DNA of 64,000 nucleotides, taken from Chlamydiales bacterium. GTDB lineage: Bacteria > Chlamydiota > Chlamydiia > Chlamydiales > JAAKFR01. A program made the position numbers and the translations under genes. The notes below the pieces were generated by a model that ran no database searches, had not been told where the DNA came from, and saw only the letters and a list, made by a program, of their open reading frames with translations. Where the stretch lies: NCBI GenBank assembly GCA_022601635.1, contig JAJACG010000009.1, positions 1-64,000 of the forward strand, read 5' to 3'. Positions 33,401 to 41,366 of the stretch are shown in pieces. Position 1 is the first letter of the stretch; the number at the start of each line of letters is the position of its first letter.

Positions 33401-35416
33401 ACCACTTGGCTTCGTCATACTAATCAACTGACCAGCAGGATTATAGCTTTTATAGGTCACTAAATCTCCATCATGCACCTCAATCGGCCTATTCGCAGCA
33501 TCATAAATTGTGATAATTTGCTGATTACCCAGCACCTTCTCAATTTGATTGCCTCGATCATCATAGCTGTAACGCGTCTCATTACCCTCAGCATCAATAG
33601 TAAGAATCAGGTTTTCCTTCTCATCATACTCATTCGATATGGTGTAGCATAAAGAGCCATGGGCATCATAGTGCCGTTCACTGGAAATTTTGCCGGCTGG
33701 TGTGTACAAGTAGACTCTTTTCTGGATCAGACTTTCCTCTTCATCAAACTCCTCAACAACCTCAGGTAAACCGTAATTTGGGAGTGTGCGCCGCGGCTGA
33801 ATCTTTTTGATGCGTCTATGTTTCCCGTCAAAATGCTCCGTACGAATCAAACAAGCCGCATAATCATATCTGTTTTTGGTCCAACTCAACTCCTTTGCTC
33901 CATCAAACAGCGCCTCATAGGTAATGAGGTCACGGTTATCCTCATACTCATAGATAGTGCGCTTTGCTCCCTCACGCCTCTCAATGATGCGGTTGTTATC
34001 ATCAAACTCGCGAAAAATCGTTGTCCCAGCAAAGCTCTCTTCAATACGGTTGTGATGCACATCATATTTATAGGTTGTCTTTGAAAGCTCACACCCACCT
34101 TTGTCACAAATACTCTTAGAAAGAAGATCTCCAAGCTCACTCCACTTACTCTTGTGAATGGCATCAGCTGTTTCGACCTCATAGACGCGCTTGTTCTTGT
34201 CATAACGGTAGATCGTATGATTGCCAGCTCCATCTGTCACAACTGTATAGCCATGCCCATAAACATAGCTCGCTACAATCATATCACCAGGACCATAGAT
34301 TCTTTCAACACGACGCCCCGCTCCATATTCAATGCGAATAGGCATGCCATCTTCCGTCACAGAGCGCTCCAAAAGAGCATACTTCTTGTAATGAGCTAGC
34401 TTTTTCTGCGGCTTTAAGCCCTTTTTGTTCTTCCAGCCATATTGATAGCTCTGATCTGCACCATCTGGACGTTCAACAGAAGAGAGTAGAAGATCAAAGA
34501 TATAGGGATGCTTTCTCTTGCTATTCTTCTCAATCACTGTGCGCAATTCCAGCTCATAGCTAGCTATTCTTCCATCGCTGCCAGAAATCACAACCTGCTT
34601 CGAAATGTGATTGTTCTTTGGTCCCATTCTTTTGGGATATTTGATGCTGATTTCACCAAGCTTAACTCGCATCGAACTATCAACCGCTACAATGTGTGAA
34701 AGAACATAATAGGCTGGATCAGATGTATGGTTATGCGCATAGTCCAAGTATTGGTAGAAAAGGTAATTTCCATTAGGCAATCTCTCCCTTTTTACCTTGG
34801 CCATAAATGGCGGCGGCAGTCTCGTCTGCATCGCACGTGCAATTGGATCCACTTCAATTGCAGGCCACGCTTTATACTCACTCTCATAGCTAATTTTAGT
34901 GCCATCACCTCTTTTGATCTCGCCAGAAAAGATGAAATAGGGCTCTGGACTACTCCTGTCCCACTCCACAACAGTGTTGGCAGGATGCCTTCCCCCACTG
35001 ATCTCTCTATGCACATAACTCTTTGCATCTAGGAGTTCTATCCGATCGTTTTTCTTCCAATGCTCGAAGCGGTAAAAGCCACCATCAGCAGTTCCATGGC
35101 CTACGAAGGGTTCAATCTCTGAAGAACAGAGACTAAATAGTACAAGCGATTCAGGATTCACGCTCCAGTGGCCATTTGCTAAATCACCATCACAAAAATG
35201 GCCATAGAAGCGCCTATATGAAATTGGCTGTACACCCGAAACAACCAGGTCGGTCTGCACTTCGCAATACTCACCTGTAATCGGATTCACATTGAAAGGA
35301 AGCGCTGTGCGAAAATCGGCATCCGTCCGCCTCATGTAAGTCTCATTGTTGGAATAGAGCGAAACATCATTTGCGGAGAAAAGCGGAAGAGAGAGTAGTA
35401 GGAAAAATATAAACAT
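30419..35416 (-). CDS. RHS/YD-repeat protein with DUF687-like C-terminal tip
   Basis: This 1665-residue protein has a Sec signal peptide (MFIFFLLLSLPLFSA). An N-terminal domain opens with NPITGEYCEVQTDLVVSG. Dozens of YD repeats cover about residues 370-1300 (for example YSYDDRGNQIEK), and the RHS core ends at DPETGLIYFGRRYY and HIDLYGL near 1422. The remaining 243 residues form the tip. IPHSEGA near 1558-1564 resembles an alpha/beta hydrolase nucleophile elbow, and the layout recalls the chlamydial DUF687 family. RHS shells of this kind enclose and deliver toxic or effector tips. The target is unknown. A lipoprotein gene overlaps its stop. Confidence 0.92.
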   Translation of the reverse strand: MFIFFLLLSLPLFSANDVSLYSNNETYMRRTDADFRTALPFNVNPITGEYCEVQTDLVVSGVQPISYRRFYGHFCDGDLANGHWSVNPESLVLFSLCSSEIEPFVGHGTADGGFYRFEHWKKNDRIELLDAKSYVHREISGGRHPANTVVEWDRSSPEPYFIFSGEIKRGDGTKISYESEYKAWPAIEVDPIARAMQTRLPPPFMAKVKRERLPNGNYLFYQYLDYAHNHTSDPAYYVLSHIVAVDSSMRVKLGEISIKYPKRMGPKNNHISKQVVISGSDGRIASYELELRTVIEKNSKRKHPYIFDLLLSSVERPDGADQSYQYGWKNKKGLKPQKKLAHYKKYALLERSVTEDGMPIRIEYGAGRRVERIYGPGDMIVASYVYGHGYTVVTDGAGNHTIYRYDKNKRVYEVETADAIHKSKWSELGDLLSKSICDKGGCELSKTTYKYDVHHNRIEESFAGTTIFREFDDNNRIIERREGAKRTIYEYEDNRDLITYEALFDGAKELSWTKNRYDYAACLIRTEHFDGKHRRIKKIQPRRTLPNYGLPEVVEEFDEEESLIQKRVYLYTPAGKISSERHYDAHGSLCYTISNEYDEKENLILTIDAEGNETRYSYDDRGNQIEKVLGNQQIITIYDAANRPIEVHDGDLVTYKSYNPAGQLISMTKPSGYKELYSYDASGRLFRTDYADGTFESLEYDPLGNVVKRRDRNGFVTSTEYNERSLPVEVKHPDGGCESFVYDEYGRLISSTDRHGMETTYSYNICDQLISKSQGDRRYHAVYEGPLLIEEEEFSGIKSSYVYNILGQKVEETKGGRRAFFYYDARGRLSHRVAGDSVYVFEYDNLDRVVRKKRVAHDRAWNEVSYRFDECGRLIWEESSRGIFERFYNGQGQLIMEVDQLGQCTESSYRNGLLVAKRLPSGVTTHMEYDSCDRVSLIYKTDPSGRKCSMTKKAYDGRGNCVRREDSIYVNGRSRGAVCHEYGYGPGDRVEWLLEAGRRRTSRSYDKMGRLQRVELPSGDLHHYEYDEFGRVSRYRGADFDYNYSYDAADNMTLVEDRCLGMKTKRSFNVHGEMVEECLGNGACFRSSYNSDGQRTKLILPDKSEVTYTYMGAYLKSVTRNGQKHIYERAEDGLITGCHLMHGFGRLEIERDALGRPLHISAPSLDLRYSYDASGNVLSENSRRYRYDSLDQLIEEDKKHYCHDSLSNRLSADYEVDELGQLSSYEYDANGNMLLHGFVYDSQNRLVGVPSAQYGYDNFHRRLWKNVKGAKSYFLWDGQNEIGRFTPKKHDYCIHNELVINELRILGEGLGAEIGAAVLIERGDKVFVPLHDHRGSVRTLLNSKKRQSFDYDAFGVGDTDGSWRFCSKRSDPETGLIYFGRRYYIPELGRWLTPDPEGYHDGPNRYGYVHGNPHHIDLYGLADQSLLSRMWGYTPAGYMTKQLMSRVPESWVNPQVGGVTDLRSMGYPVKEMPPGRSFLYHNGMRNSDAVRTQNALHLSRLSGGYNVHMIENKSSGLRDFARVVLERVGGREFSQVGVAKGAMEGLLSSAGSTLMYIPHSEGAMQGKAALQRLPDDLRNRITTAAFAPATPITRNLCHSATNYVAKPHRDPIPWIGGAGLWENRGSVTVLDSHPSVRGFDHSITSPTFEKRLEDDMFDYLSRGIK

Positions 35417-35422
35417 GTACCA

Positions 35423-35452
35423 CTTATAAATTTGATATGAACTTTTTGTGAA
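35423..35452 (-). promoter_or_regulatory. RHS promoter, leaderless-like
   Basis: TTCACA (35447-35452), an 18-nt spacer and TATAAG (35423-35428) on the minus strand end only 6 nt before the ATG at 35416, so +1 would fall at or beside the start codon. Confidence 0.5.
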
Positions 35453-35488
35453 GATAAAAGTGCGCTTTGTGTATACTTTCTGCCAAAC

Positions 35489-35583
35489 TTAGGAGATACT
35501 GAACATCTACCGTTTGGCAGATTTTGCCAGAATTTTCGATTCGGCAAAAGATGCCGGACGGGAGTTAATCAGTGGCTTCCTTA
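35489..35583. mobile_element. MITE-type element, short internally deleted copy D
   Basis: This 95-bp unit begins TTAGGAGATACTG and ends CAGTGGCTTCCTTA, with imperfect inverted ends and TA flanks. It lacks the central CTAACCC hairpin of the longer copies. It shares CTACCGTTTGGCAGATTT with the relic at 2418-2462. It abuts copy B, sharing one TTA. Confidence 0.7.
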
Positions 35584-35749
35584 GGAGACATTGAATAAGT
35601 ACCTTGCCAGAGATTTTGGCAAGATTTCTATCGAGGGGAGGTTCGGAGCCGAACGTCTAACCCCTTGCGGGTTAGTCAAGGCGAGAACGATGCCTCGATA
35701 GAAAGATTGACGGAAGATCTGGGAAGGGAGTTGTTTAGTGGCTCCCTTA
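35581..35749. mobile_element. MITE-type element, copy B
   Basis: This 169-bp unit runs from TTAGGAGACATTG to TAGTGGCTCCCTTA. Its left interior (TTTCTATCGAGG, the GTTCG/CGAAC hairpin and CTAACCC-CTTGC-GGGTTAG at 35657-35675) is very close to copy A at 2076. It shares its TTA end with copies D and C. Confidence 0.8.
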
Positions 35750-35914
35750 GGAGACACTGATTAACTCGGTTATTGGAGATTCTGCCAAGATTTGAGACGC
35801 TGGGAAATTCGGAGCCTGAAGCTAACCCCTTGAGGGTTAGTGAAGGCGAGAATGATGCAGCGGCGCGAAGATTAGCGGAAGATTCAATGAGCGAGTTATT
35901 CAGTGTCTCCCTTA
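35747..35914. mobile_element. MITE-type element, copy C
   Basis: This 168-bp unit has inverted ends TTAGGAGACACTGA and CAGTGTCTCCCTTA and the shared CTAACCC-GGGTTAG hairpin around 35822-35840, followed by the conserved AAGGCGAGAATGATG. Its right end merges into AGGAGAT, which serves as Shine-Dalgarno for the gene at 35924. Confidence 0.8.
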
Positions 35915-35919
35915 GGAGA
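35914..35919 (+). promoter_or_regulatory. Shine-Dalgarno formed by a MITE end
   Basis: AGGAGA lies 4 nt before the ATG at 35924, directly after the CTCCCTT end of copy C, where the next TTAGGAGA of the tandem array would begin. It decides the start at 35924 over a GTG at 35903 that lies inside the repeat. Confidence 0.55.
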
Positions 35920-35923
35920 TAAA

Positions 35924-36961
35924 ATGGCAGCAGCACAACCAAGCCCCTACTACCACGCAATTTTGTGGACGGGCGAACATGTAACCGTCTACACCCCAGA
36001 AAAACCAAGAACAGTTGGCCATCTTGTCCTCAGAACAGGTGTGAAAACTTTTGCTGACCTTTCTAAAGAGGCTCATCTGGAAATTATGACCCTGGCTCAG
36101 AAGGTGAAATCGATAAAACCTCAGCTTGATTTTGTTATCTATTGGACAAAAAGAGATGGTGAGCTGCTTACCGAAATCTTGCCGCAAAGATCTGCTGGAA
36201 AAGCTCTCAACGCCATGGACAAGCTGAGCGTCAACAAGCATATCTTCTGCCCTGAGGGGATCACAGATGATATCAAGCCCTCTGTTAGATCCACCCAAGT
36301 TGCAAGAGATCGCCAATCTTGGCAAGGCGCACTCACCCTTGCTCCCAATCTACCCCAGATGGAAGATACCAAAGGTTCCTGGAAACTAGAGATCTCCCAC
36401 CTCGATGATGCAGTGACAATGGCAAGATGGGGACTACGACAGATATTAGGAAGTGAGGAACCTGGTGTAAAGCCAACCCTTACAGCGGTTGATCAGCCAT
36501 CTGATATCGTAGAAAAAGAGATGGGCCCTTGCCCCTTCTGCAAGCCTGAAGTTTTGGCAAAGCAAACCATTGTTTCTAGTGAAGGGGTTCGGCTTCTCTA
36601 TAATATTCAGGGCAACGATCGCTTTTTACTGATTCCTGAGCGCCACTGCCCCAATATCTGCTATCTAAATCCGGGGGAGGTCACCGCAATGTACAATATT
36701 GAACAGAGACTGCGTCAGATCTTAGGAGAAGAGAATAGCTCTTGGCAAATCGTCACTCTTGAACAGGGGGGGCCCGCTGTCGGCCAATCTGTTCGACACG
36801 CACACCTTCAAATCGTCCCCTTTGATCCGGAGATGATCGAAATGCAGGGATTGACAGCTGCTGTCAATAATATGTCAAAGGCACCTAAAATTATTTCTGA
36901 TCAGGAGATGGCTCAGACAACGCAATACTATCGCGAAAAGATGATGCCAGCTTCAAGTTAG
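35924..36961 (+). CDS. HIT-like/GalT-like protein with two tandem domains
   Basis: This 345-residue protein starts at 35924. The C-terminal half holds a HIT-type active site, RHAHLQIVPF (H-A-H-L-Q, near residues 298-307), and CPFC near 198-201, which in relatives binds zinc. The N-terminal half repeats the fold outline (YYHAILWTGEHV, GHLVLRTGVKTFADLS) but has lost the His triad. HIT proteins are nucleotidyl transferases or hydrolases such as GalT, Fhit and Ap4A phosphorylase. The substrate is unknown. The 3' end overlaps the opposing gene by 71 bp. Confidence 0.7.
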   Translation: MAAAQPSPYYHAILWTGEHVTVYTPEKPRTVGHLVLRTGVKTFADLSKEAHLEIMTLAQKVKSIKPQLDFVIYWTKRDGELLTEILPQRSAGKALNAMDKLSVNKHIFCPEGITDDIKPSVRSTQVARDRQSWQGALTLAPNLPQMEDTKGSWKLEISHLDDAVTMARWGLRQILGSEEPGVKPTLTAVDQPSDIVEKEMGPCPFCKPEVLAKQTIVSSEGVRLLYNIQGNDRFLLIPERHCPNICYLNPGEVTAMYNIEQRLRQILGEENSSWQIVTLEQGGPAVGQSVRHAHLQIVPFDPEMIEMQGLTAAVNNMSKAPKIISDQEMAQTTQYYREKMMPASS

Positions 36962-37376
36962 CAAGAAGCCCTTCATGTTCTTCTAGCCCATGCTTTTGCA
37001 ATGCCTCTATTCCCGCCCCTTTTGCAATATCGCGCGTGATGCGCATCCATAGAGGTGGAAAAATCAGCGGCTTTAGGGGCGAGATCATACAGAGAGATGT
37101 AAAACGGCAGCCCAAAAAGAATAGATTGATGATCAATAGTGTCATCAAAAGTGGATTTGTAATACGTAGGACTTGAATAGGACAAAATAGAGCAGTAATC
37201 AGTATCGCTAAAGCCCAGATCGTGATGTAAATGAGGTGGCTAAGCACCCTGTCAAGAAGTGGGAGCCCCTTTGGGTAAAGTGGCTCCCCTTTTTTATCGA
37301 GCAGCGTAAACATACCAGCATCCGTAAAGCCGTATGTATACTTACCATCATTCATCAGCTGGTTTTTCTGGCTCAT
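36891..37376 (-). CDS. Membrane-hairpin protein, Inc-like
   Basis: This 161-residue protein has two strongly hydrophobic helices at about 48-66 and 75-92 separated by only some 9 polar residues. That bilobed hairpin is typical of chlamydial inclusion membrane proteins. The first 45 and last 65 residues are polar. An alternative ATG at 37355 would shorten it by seven residues and overlap the upstream stop by 8 bp. No motif is recognised. It is coupled to the CT504-like gene. Confidence 0.65.
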   Translation of the reverse strand: MSQKNQLMNDGKYTYGFTDAGMFTLLDKKGEPLYPKGLPLLDRVLSHLIYITIWALAILITALFCPIQVLRITNPLLMTLLIINLFFLGCRFTSLCMISPLKPLIFPPLWMRITRDIAKGAGIEALQKHGLEEHEGLLANLKLASSFRDSIALSEPSPDQK

Positions 37377-37878
37377 CTGCTTTTGCTGGCTTCGCCATAG
37401 TCTCAGAAATTAGAGTTGGAGGAGGTGGAATCAAGCTGCGCTTCACAGGCTCTTTTTCCTCTTTTTTAGCTTCCTCTTTCGTACCCTCTTTTTTTCTGGT
37501 CTCTTTTTTAGGAGTCTCTTTCTTAGGCTTCTCCTCTTTCGACTCTTCCTTCTTCTTGCGTGTGCGCTTGCGAGACTTCTTCTCAGAAGGCTCATCATCA
37601 TCCTTCTTACCGCCCGCAATCTTCACCTTCTCAACAGAAGCGCTCTTAATCGCCATGCGCGCCTCTCTAACCTCAACAACATCATATTGCGAAGTAGGCA
37701 CAACAAAACTCTTCGGCTTGTCTAGTGAACGATAAAAACTCAACGCATTAAAAGAAATCACCTCTACCATGTCGACAAAAAACTCTTCACCACTTCCATG
37801 CGATGGCCTCACTACTAGTCGATAGCCATCCTTTGGCGTAATGATTGTCTCAATAATTGGTTCACGTGTGAACTGCAC
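37348..37878 (-). CDS. Conserved chlamydial hypothetical (CT504-like) with Lys/Glu-rich tail
   Basis: The GTG at 37878 is preferred because GGGAG lies 7 nt upstream. It gives 176 residues and a 17-bp overlap with gapA. The first 80 residues form a compact domain ([19 protein letters not shown], then [11 protein letters not shown] and [11 protein letters not shown]). The rest is a low-complexity Lys/Glu/Arg repeat region ending in a Pro/Ala-rich tail. It occupies the place of CT504 next to gap in C. trachomatis. The function is unknown, and the basic tail suggests nucleic acid or protein binding. Confidence 0.75.
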   Translation of the reverse strand: MQFTREPIIETIITPKDGYRLVVRPSHGSGEEFFVDMVEVISFNALSFYRSLDKPKSFVVPTSQYDVVEVREARMAIKSASVEKVKIAGGKKDDDEPSEKKSRKRTRKKKEESKEEKPKKETPKKETRKKEGTKEEAKKEEKEPVKRSLIPPPPTLISETMAKPAKADEPEKPADE

Positions 37879-38899
37879 TATTATTCTCCCGCTTTTCCCG
37901 GCTCGCCATGAACTCAATTAAATCAGCTATCCTTGTTGAATAGCCCATCTCATTATCATACCAAGCCACTAATTTGTAAAACTGCTCATTTAGAGCAATA
38001 CCCGCCCCTGCATCAAAAATCGAAGAGTAGGGCGAGCTAATGAAATCTGAGGAGACTACCGGCTCGTCGCAATAATGCAAGATTCCCTTCATTGCCCCCA
38101 AAGATGCCTCCTGCATCTTAGCACAAATCTCCTCATAACTTGTCTTCCTAGAAAGACGCACTGTCAAATCTACAACAGATACATCCGCAACAGGAATGCG
38201 AAAGGCCATGCCAGTCAATTTCCCCTGAACTTCAGGCAAGCAGAGAGCTACTGCCTTCGCCGCTCCCGTCGAGGCCGGAATAATATTTTGCGAAGAGGCG
38301 CGGCCTCCACGTAAATCCTTCTTCGAAGGGCCATCCACAGAGGGCTGAGCCGCCGTCAATGCATGAACCGTTGTCATTAACCCCTCATCAATCCCAAAGC
38401 TGTCCAAAAGTACCTTCGTGATCGGCGCTAAACAGTTGGTCGTACAAGATGCATTTGAAATCACCTGATGCTTCAGTGGGTCATACTGATCATGATTAAC
38501 CCCCATCACAAATGTCGGCACATCACCCTTCGCTGGAGCAGAAATAATCACTCTCTTAGCACCAGCCACTAAATGCAAAGAAGCATCCTCTATCTTTGTA
38601 AAAAGCCCCGTAGCCTCTACAACATAATCAACAGCTAAACTCTTCCACGGTAACTTAGATGGATCACGCTCAGATAAGACAGCAATCTCCTGACCTTCTA
38701 TGCTCAAAGCACTCTTATTATGATCAACAGCACCATCAAAACGGCCATGTGTTGAATCATACTTGAAAAGATATGCTAGATTTTCTGGAGGTACGACATC
38801 ATTGACTGCAACGACCTCAATGTTTTTGTTTTTGATTGCCTTTCTAAGAAAAAGCCTGCCTATACGGCCAAAGCCATTGATCGCCACCTTCACTGTCAT
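37862..38899 (-). CDS. gapA: Glyceraldehyde-3-phosphate dehydrogenase
   Basis: This 345-residue glycolytic enzyme oxidises glyceraldehyde 3-phosphate with NAD and phosphate. It has the Rossmann start [14 protein letters not shown], the catalytic Cys in [12 protein letters not shown] near 149-160, and [11 protein letters not shown] at the C-terminus. GGAGCG precedes the ATG. It follows the ribosomal operon after a clear terminator and so needs its own promoter. Same place as in Chlamydia (CT505). Confidence 0.98.
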   Translation of the reverse strand: MTVKVAINGFGRIGRLFLRKAIKNKNIEVVAVNDVVPPENLAYLFKYDSTHGRFDGAVDHNKSALSIEGQEIAVLSERDPSKLPWKSLAVDYVVEATGLFTKIEDASLHLVAGAKRVIISAPAKGDVPTFVMGVNHDQYDPLKHQVISNASCTTNCLAPITKVLLDSFGIDEGLMTTVHALTAAQPSVDGPSKKDLRGGRASSQNIIPASTGAAKAVALCLPEVQGKLTGMAFRIPVADVSVVDLTVRLSRKTSYEEICAKMQEASLGAMKGILHYCDEPVVSSDFISSPYSSIFDAGAGIALNEQFYKLVAWYDNEMGYSTRIADLIEFMASREKRENNSAVHT

Positions 38900-38927
38900 G
38901 TCTCGCTCCTGTCATAGTCGGTATCGT

Positions 38928-38950
38928 AAAAAAGCCGGCCTAAGGCCGAC
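38928..38950 (-). terminator. Intrinsic terminator after rplQ
   Basis: On the minus strand a 7-bp GC-rich stem GTCGGCC/GGCCGGC (one G-T pair) with a TTA loop is followed by six T. It ends the S10-spc-alpha transcript before gapA. Confidence 0.85.
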
Positions 38951-38960
38951 TCTCTATATA

Positions 38961-39386
38961 TCACTCAGATAGATATTCGATGACGCAAAGATCTGCGTTG
39001 TCGCCAACACGCTTGCCCTTATGGATAATACGTGTGTAGCCACCAGGTCTGCTCGCAAAACGATCAGCAAGCTCATCTAACTTACCCATGACCTTTCGAT
39101 CAGTGTTGTAACTAGAAGTATCACCCTCTTTTGCAGCACGCTGCTCTTTGCTGTTCAACTTGTTGAAACGTACCATCAAACGACCCATTGCCTCACGCTT
39201 GCTAGCCAATGTCTTCTTCTTAGCTAGTGTGATCATACGGTCCGCATGACGACGTAACTCCTTAGCCTTAGGCACAGATGTTACAATACGCTCACGGTAG
39301 ATGAGATCTTTTAACATATTAGCAACCATGCAACGTCTATGTGAGCTGGTGCGTCCTAACTTAAATGTGTGCTTGCGATGTCTCAT
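38961..39386 (-). CDS. rplQ: 50S ribosomal protein L17
   Basis: This 141-residue protein opens [17 protein letters not shown], the L17 signature, and has the [11 protein letters not shown] segment. It overlaps rpoA by 4 bp. It is the last gene of the ribosomal protein operon. Confidence 0.98.
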   Translation of the reverse strand: MRHRKHTFKLGRTSSHRRCMVANMLKDLIYRERIVTSVPKAKELRRHADRMITLAKKKTLASKREAMGRLMVRFNKLNSKEQRAAKEGDTSSYNTDRKVMGKLDELADRFASRPGGYTRIIHKGKRVGDNADLCVIEYLSE

Positions 39387-40489
39387 ACTGCCGGATTTCC
39401 TCCCTTAGGATGCTCTTCCAAATAGTCCTGGATCTTCTCCTTGACATTGTCCTGTGTTATGCCAAAGCGAGTAAGATCCATTCCGAGGTTAAGCCCCATC
39501 TCTGTCAACTTATTCTTGATTTCAGTGAGCGACTTCTTACCAAAGTTTCTAAACTGTAGCAATTTCGGCTCTGGCATTACAACCAACTCACCGATTGTCT
39601 CAATGCTTGCTCCATTTAGGCAGTTTGTGCTTCTAACTGATAGCTCAATCTCATTGATGCCAAGTACTAACTTTTGCATCAAATCATCAAGATCTGAGTC
39701 AGAGCTCTTCTCTACCTCTTCAAAGCGGATATCATGCTCTTCAATATTCTCAAATACGCCCAAATGCTTCACCAAAATCTTAGAAGCAAATGAGAGCGCC
39801 TCTTCAGGCTTGACTCTACCATCTGTAGTAACTTCCAAGATCAAACGATCAAAGTCAGTATCTTGACCTACACGTGTTGCCTCTACAAAGTAGTTGACTA
39901 GACGTACAGGAGAGAATGCTGAATCCAGTACAATCTCATCAACAATCTTGCTGTTGATTGAATGGCGCTCAGAAGGCACATAGCCTCTTCCAACTGCAAC
40001 CTTTAGCTCAACTCGACGAGTCATCGGCTTAGTTACAGTAAAGATCTCAAGCTCAGGATTAACAATCTCGTATTCAGAGCTCTCAATAAGATCTCCAAGA
40101 GTGATAACTTTGTATCCCTCTTTTCCAAGATCTGCCTCTGATACCTCAAGCATCTTAGTAAGTACACGCTGATCACGTACATTTGGTGTATCTTCGAAAG
40201 ATAGGCGTCTAAGTAGAGCGCCCTTAAGGTTTAGAATGATGTTTGTAACATCTTCCTTAATTCCCTCAACAGCCATGTATTCATGCTGTACCCCTTCCAT
40301 AAAGAAGGAAATAACAGCTGGAGCTTCAATCGCGGTTAGCATCAATCTGCGTAGTGCATTTCCAACTGTGTGGCCAAAGCCGCGCTCAAAAGGTTCAGCT
40401 ACAAAACGGGCATAAGTGTCGCTAGACTCTTCACCTTCGTTTTTGATCGCCTCAGGCATCTCAAATTTATCATATAGTAGTGCTGGCAT
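39383..40489 (-). CDS. rpoA: RNA polymerase alpha subunit
   Basis: The start at 40489 has GGAGG 8 nt upstream and matches the usual beginning of chlamydial RpoA ([10 protein letters not shown]). The longer frame would run into rpsK. The product is 368 residues. The N-terminal dimerisation domain includes [17 protein letters not shown], and the C-terminal domain includes [12 protein letters not shown] and [13 protein letters not shown], which bind UP elements and activators. Confidence 0.97.
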   Translation of the reverse strand: MPALLYDKFEMPEAIKNEGEESSDTYARFVAEPFERGFGHTVGNALRRLMLTAIEAPAVISFFMEGVQHEYMAVEGIKEDVTNIILNLKGALLRRLSFEDTPNVRDQRVLTKMLEVSEADLGKEGYKVITLGDLIESSEYEIVNPELEIFTVTKPMTRRVELKVAVGRGYVPSERHSINSKIVDEIVLDSAFSPVRLVNYFVEATRVGQDTDFDRLILEVTTDGRVKPEEALSFASKILVKHLGVFENIEEHDIRFEEVEKSSDSDLDDLMQKLVLGINEIELSVRSTNCLNGASIETIGELVVMPEPKLLQFRNFGKKSLTEIKNKLTEMGLNLGMDLTRFGITQDNVKEKIQDYLEEHPKGGNPAV

Positions 40490-40502
40490 CTGCTGATCCT
40501 CC

Positions 40503-40916
40503 TTAAACTCTTCGGCGCTTTCTTGGTCGGCAACCATTGTGCGGAACCGGTGTCTTGTCTCGAATAACTGTTACTGAAAGCCCTGTGCTGATCACTCCGC
40601 GCACAGCTGACTCTCTTCCTGCTCCTGGTCCCTTTAGGTTAACTTCGACCTCTTTCATGCCCATTGCTTGCGCCTGCTTAGCAGCATCTTGAGCTGCCAT
40701 TGTTGCAGCAAATGCTGATGACTTTCTAGATCCAGTCTGTCCAACCTTACCAGCCGTGGCCCATGAAATCACGTTGCCAACTGGGTCTGTGATTGTCACA
40801 TTTGTGTTATTGAATGTGGCATTCACATGGACGATGCCAATCGGTACATTGCGCTGCTGACGCTTTTTGGTCTTTGTCTTAGTACCCTTCTTTACTTGTG
40901 CTTGCTGCTTTGCCAA
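40503..40916 (-). CDS. rpsK: 30S ribosomal protein S11
   Basis: This 137-residue protein has [28 protein letters not shown] and the C-terminal [13 protein letters not shown], all typical of S11, which lines the platform near the Shine-Dalgarno helix. Confidence 0.98.
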   Translation of the reverse strand: MAKQQAQVKKGTKTKTKKRQQRNVPIGIVHVNATFNNTNVTITDPVGNVISWATAGKVGQTGSRKSSAFAATMAAQDAAKQAQAMGMKEVEVNLKGPGAGRESAVRGVISTGLSVTVIRDKTPVPHNGCRPRKRRRV

Positions 40917-40936
40917 GAAAGTGTCTCCCTTTCAAA

Positions 40937-41305
40937 TTATTTCTTCTTACCCGCTACGGTCTTCTTTTTACCCTTACGCGTACGGGCATTCGTACCAGTA
41001 CGCTGTCCACGCACAGGTAGGCCTTGACGATGTCTCATCCCTCTGTATGTGTGCACACTGATCAGGCGCTTGATATTGCCCTGTACTTCTCGTCTAAGAT
41101 CACCCTCTACAGTGTAGTTAGATTGTAGAAGTGAGTTGATGCGGCTGATATCCTCTTCTTTAAGCGCGTGCGCTCTCATATCTGGATCTAAGCTTAGCTT
41201 CTCAACAATTTCCTTTGCGACACTTGGTCCTACACCGAATATGTAGGTTAGACTGATAATCAATCTTTTTTTTCCTGGAATGTCGACTCCAATAACTCTG
41301 GGCAT
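40937..41305 (-). CDS. rpsM: 30S ribosomal protein S13
   Basis: This 122-residue protein has [14 protein letters not shown] at the start, TYIFGVG, and [17 protein letters not shown] near the C-terminus. In many bacteria rpmJ lies between secY and rpsM. Here the 61-bp gap to secY holds no L36 gene. Confidence 0.98.
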   Translation of the reverse strand: MPRVIGVDIPGKKRLIISLTYIFGVGPSVAKEIVEKLSLDPDMRAHALKEEDISRINSLLQSNYTVEGDLRREVQGNIKRLISVHTYRGMRHRQGLPVRGQRTGTNARTRKGKKKTVAGKKK

Positions 41306-41366
41306 ATCTATTTCTTCTCTCGTTAAATATAATGATGGAAGATGATAACAGCTCTTGGCTATATGA

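Noticed and set aside
35489-35914. A CRISPR array
   Set aside because: There are only three units of 95-169 bp, related along their length and with inverted ends. No short direct repeats with unique spacers are present here or elsewhere in the window.
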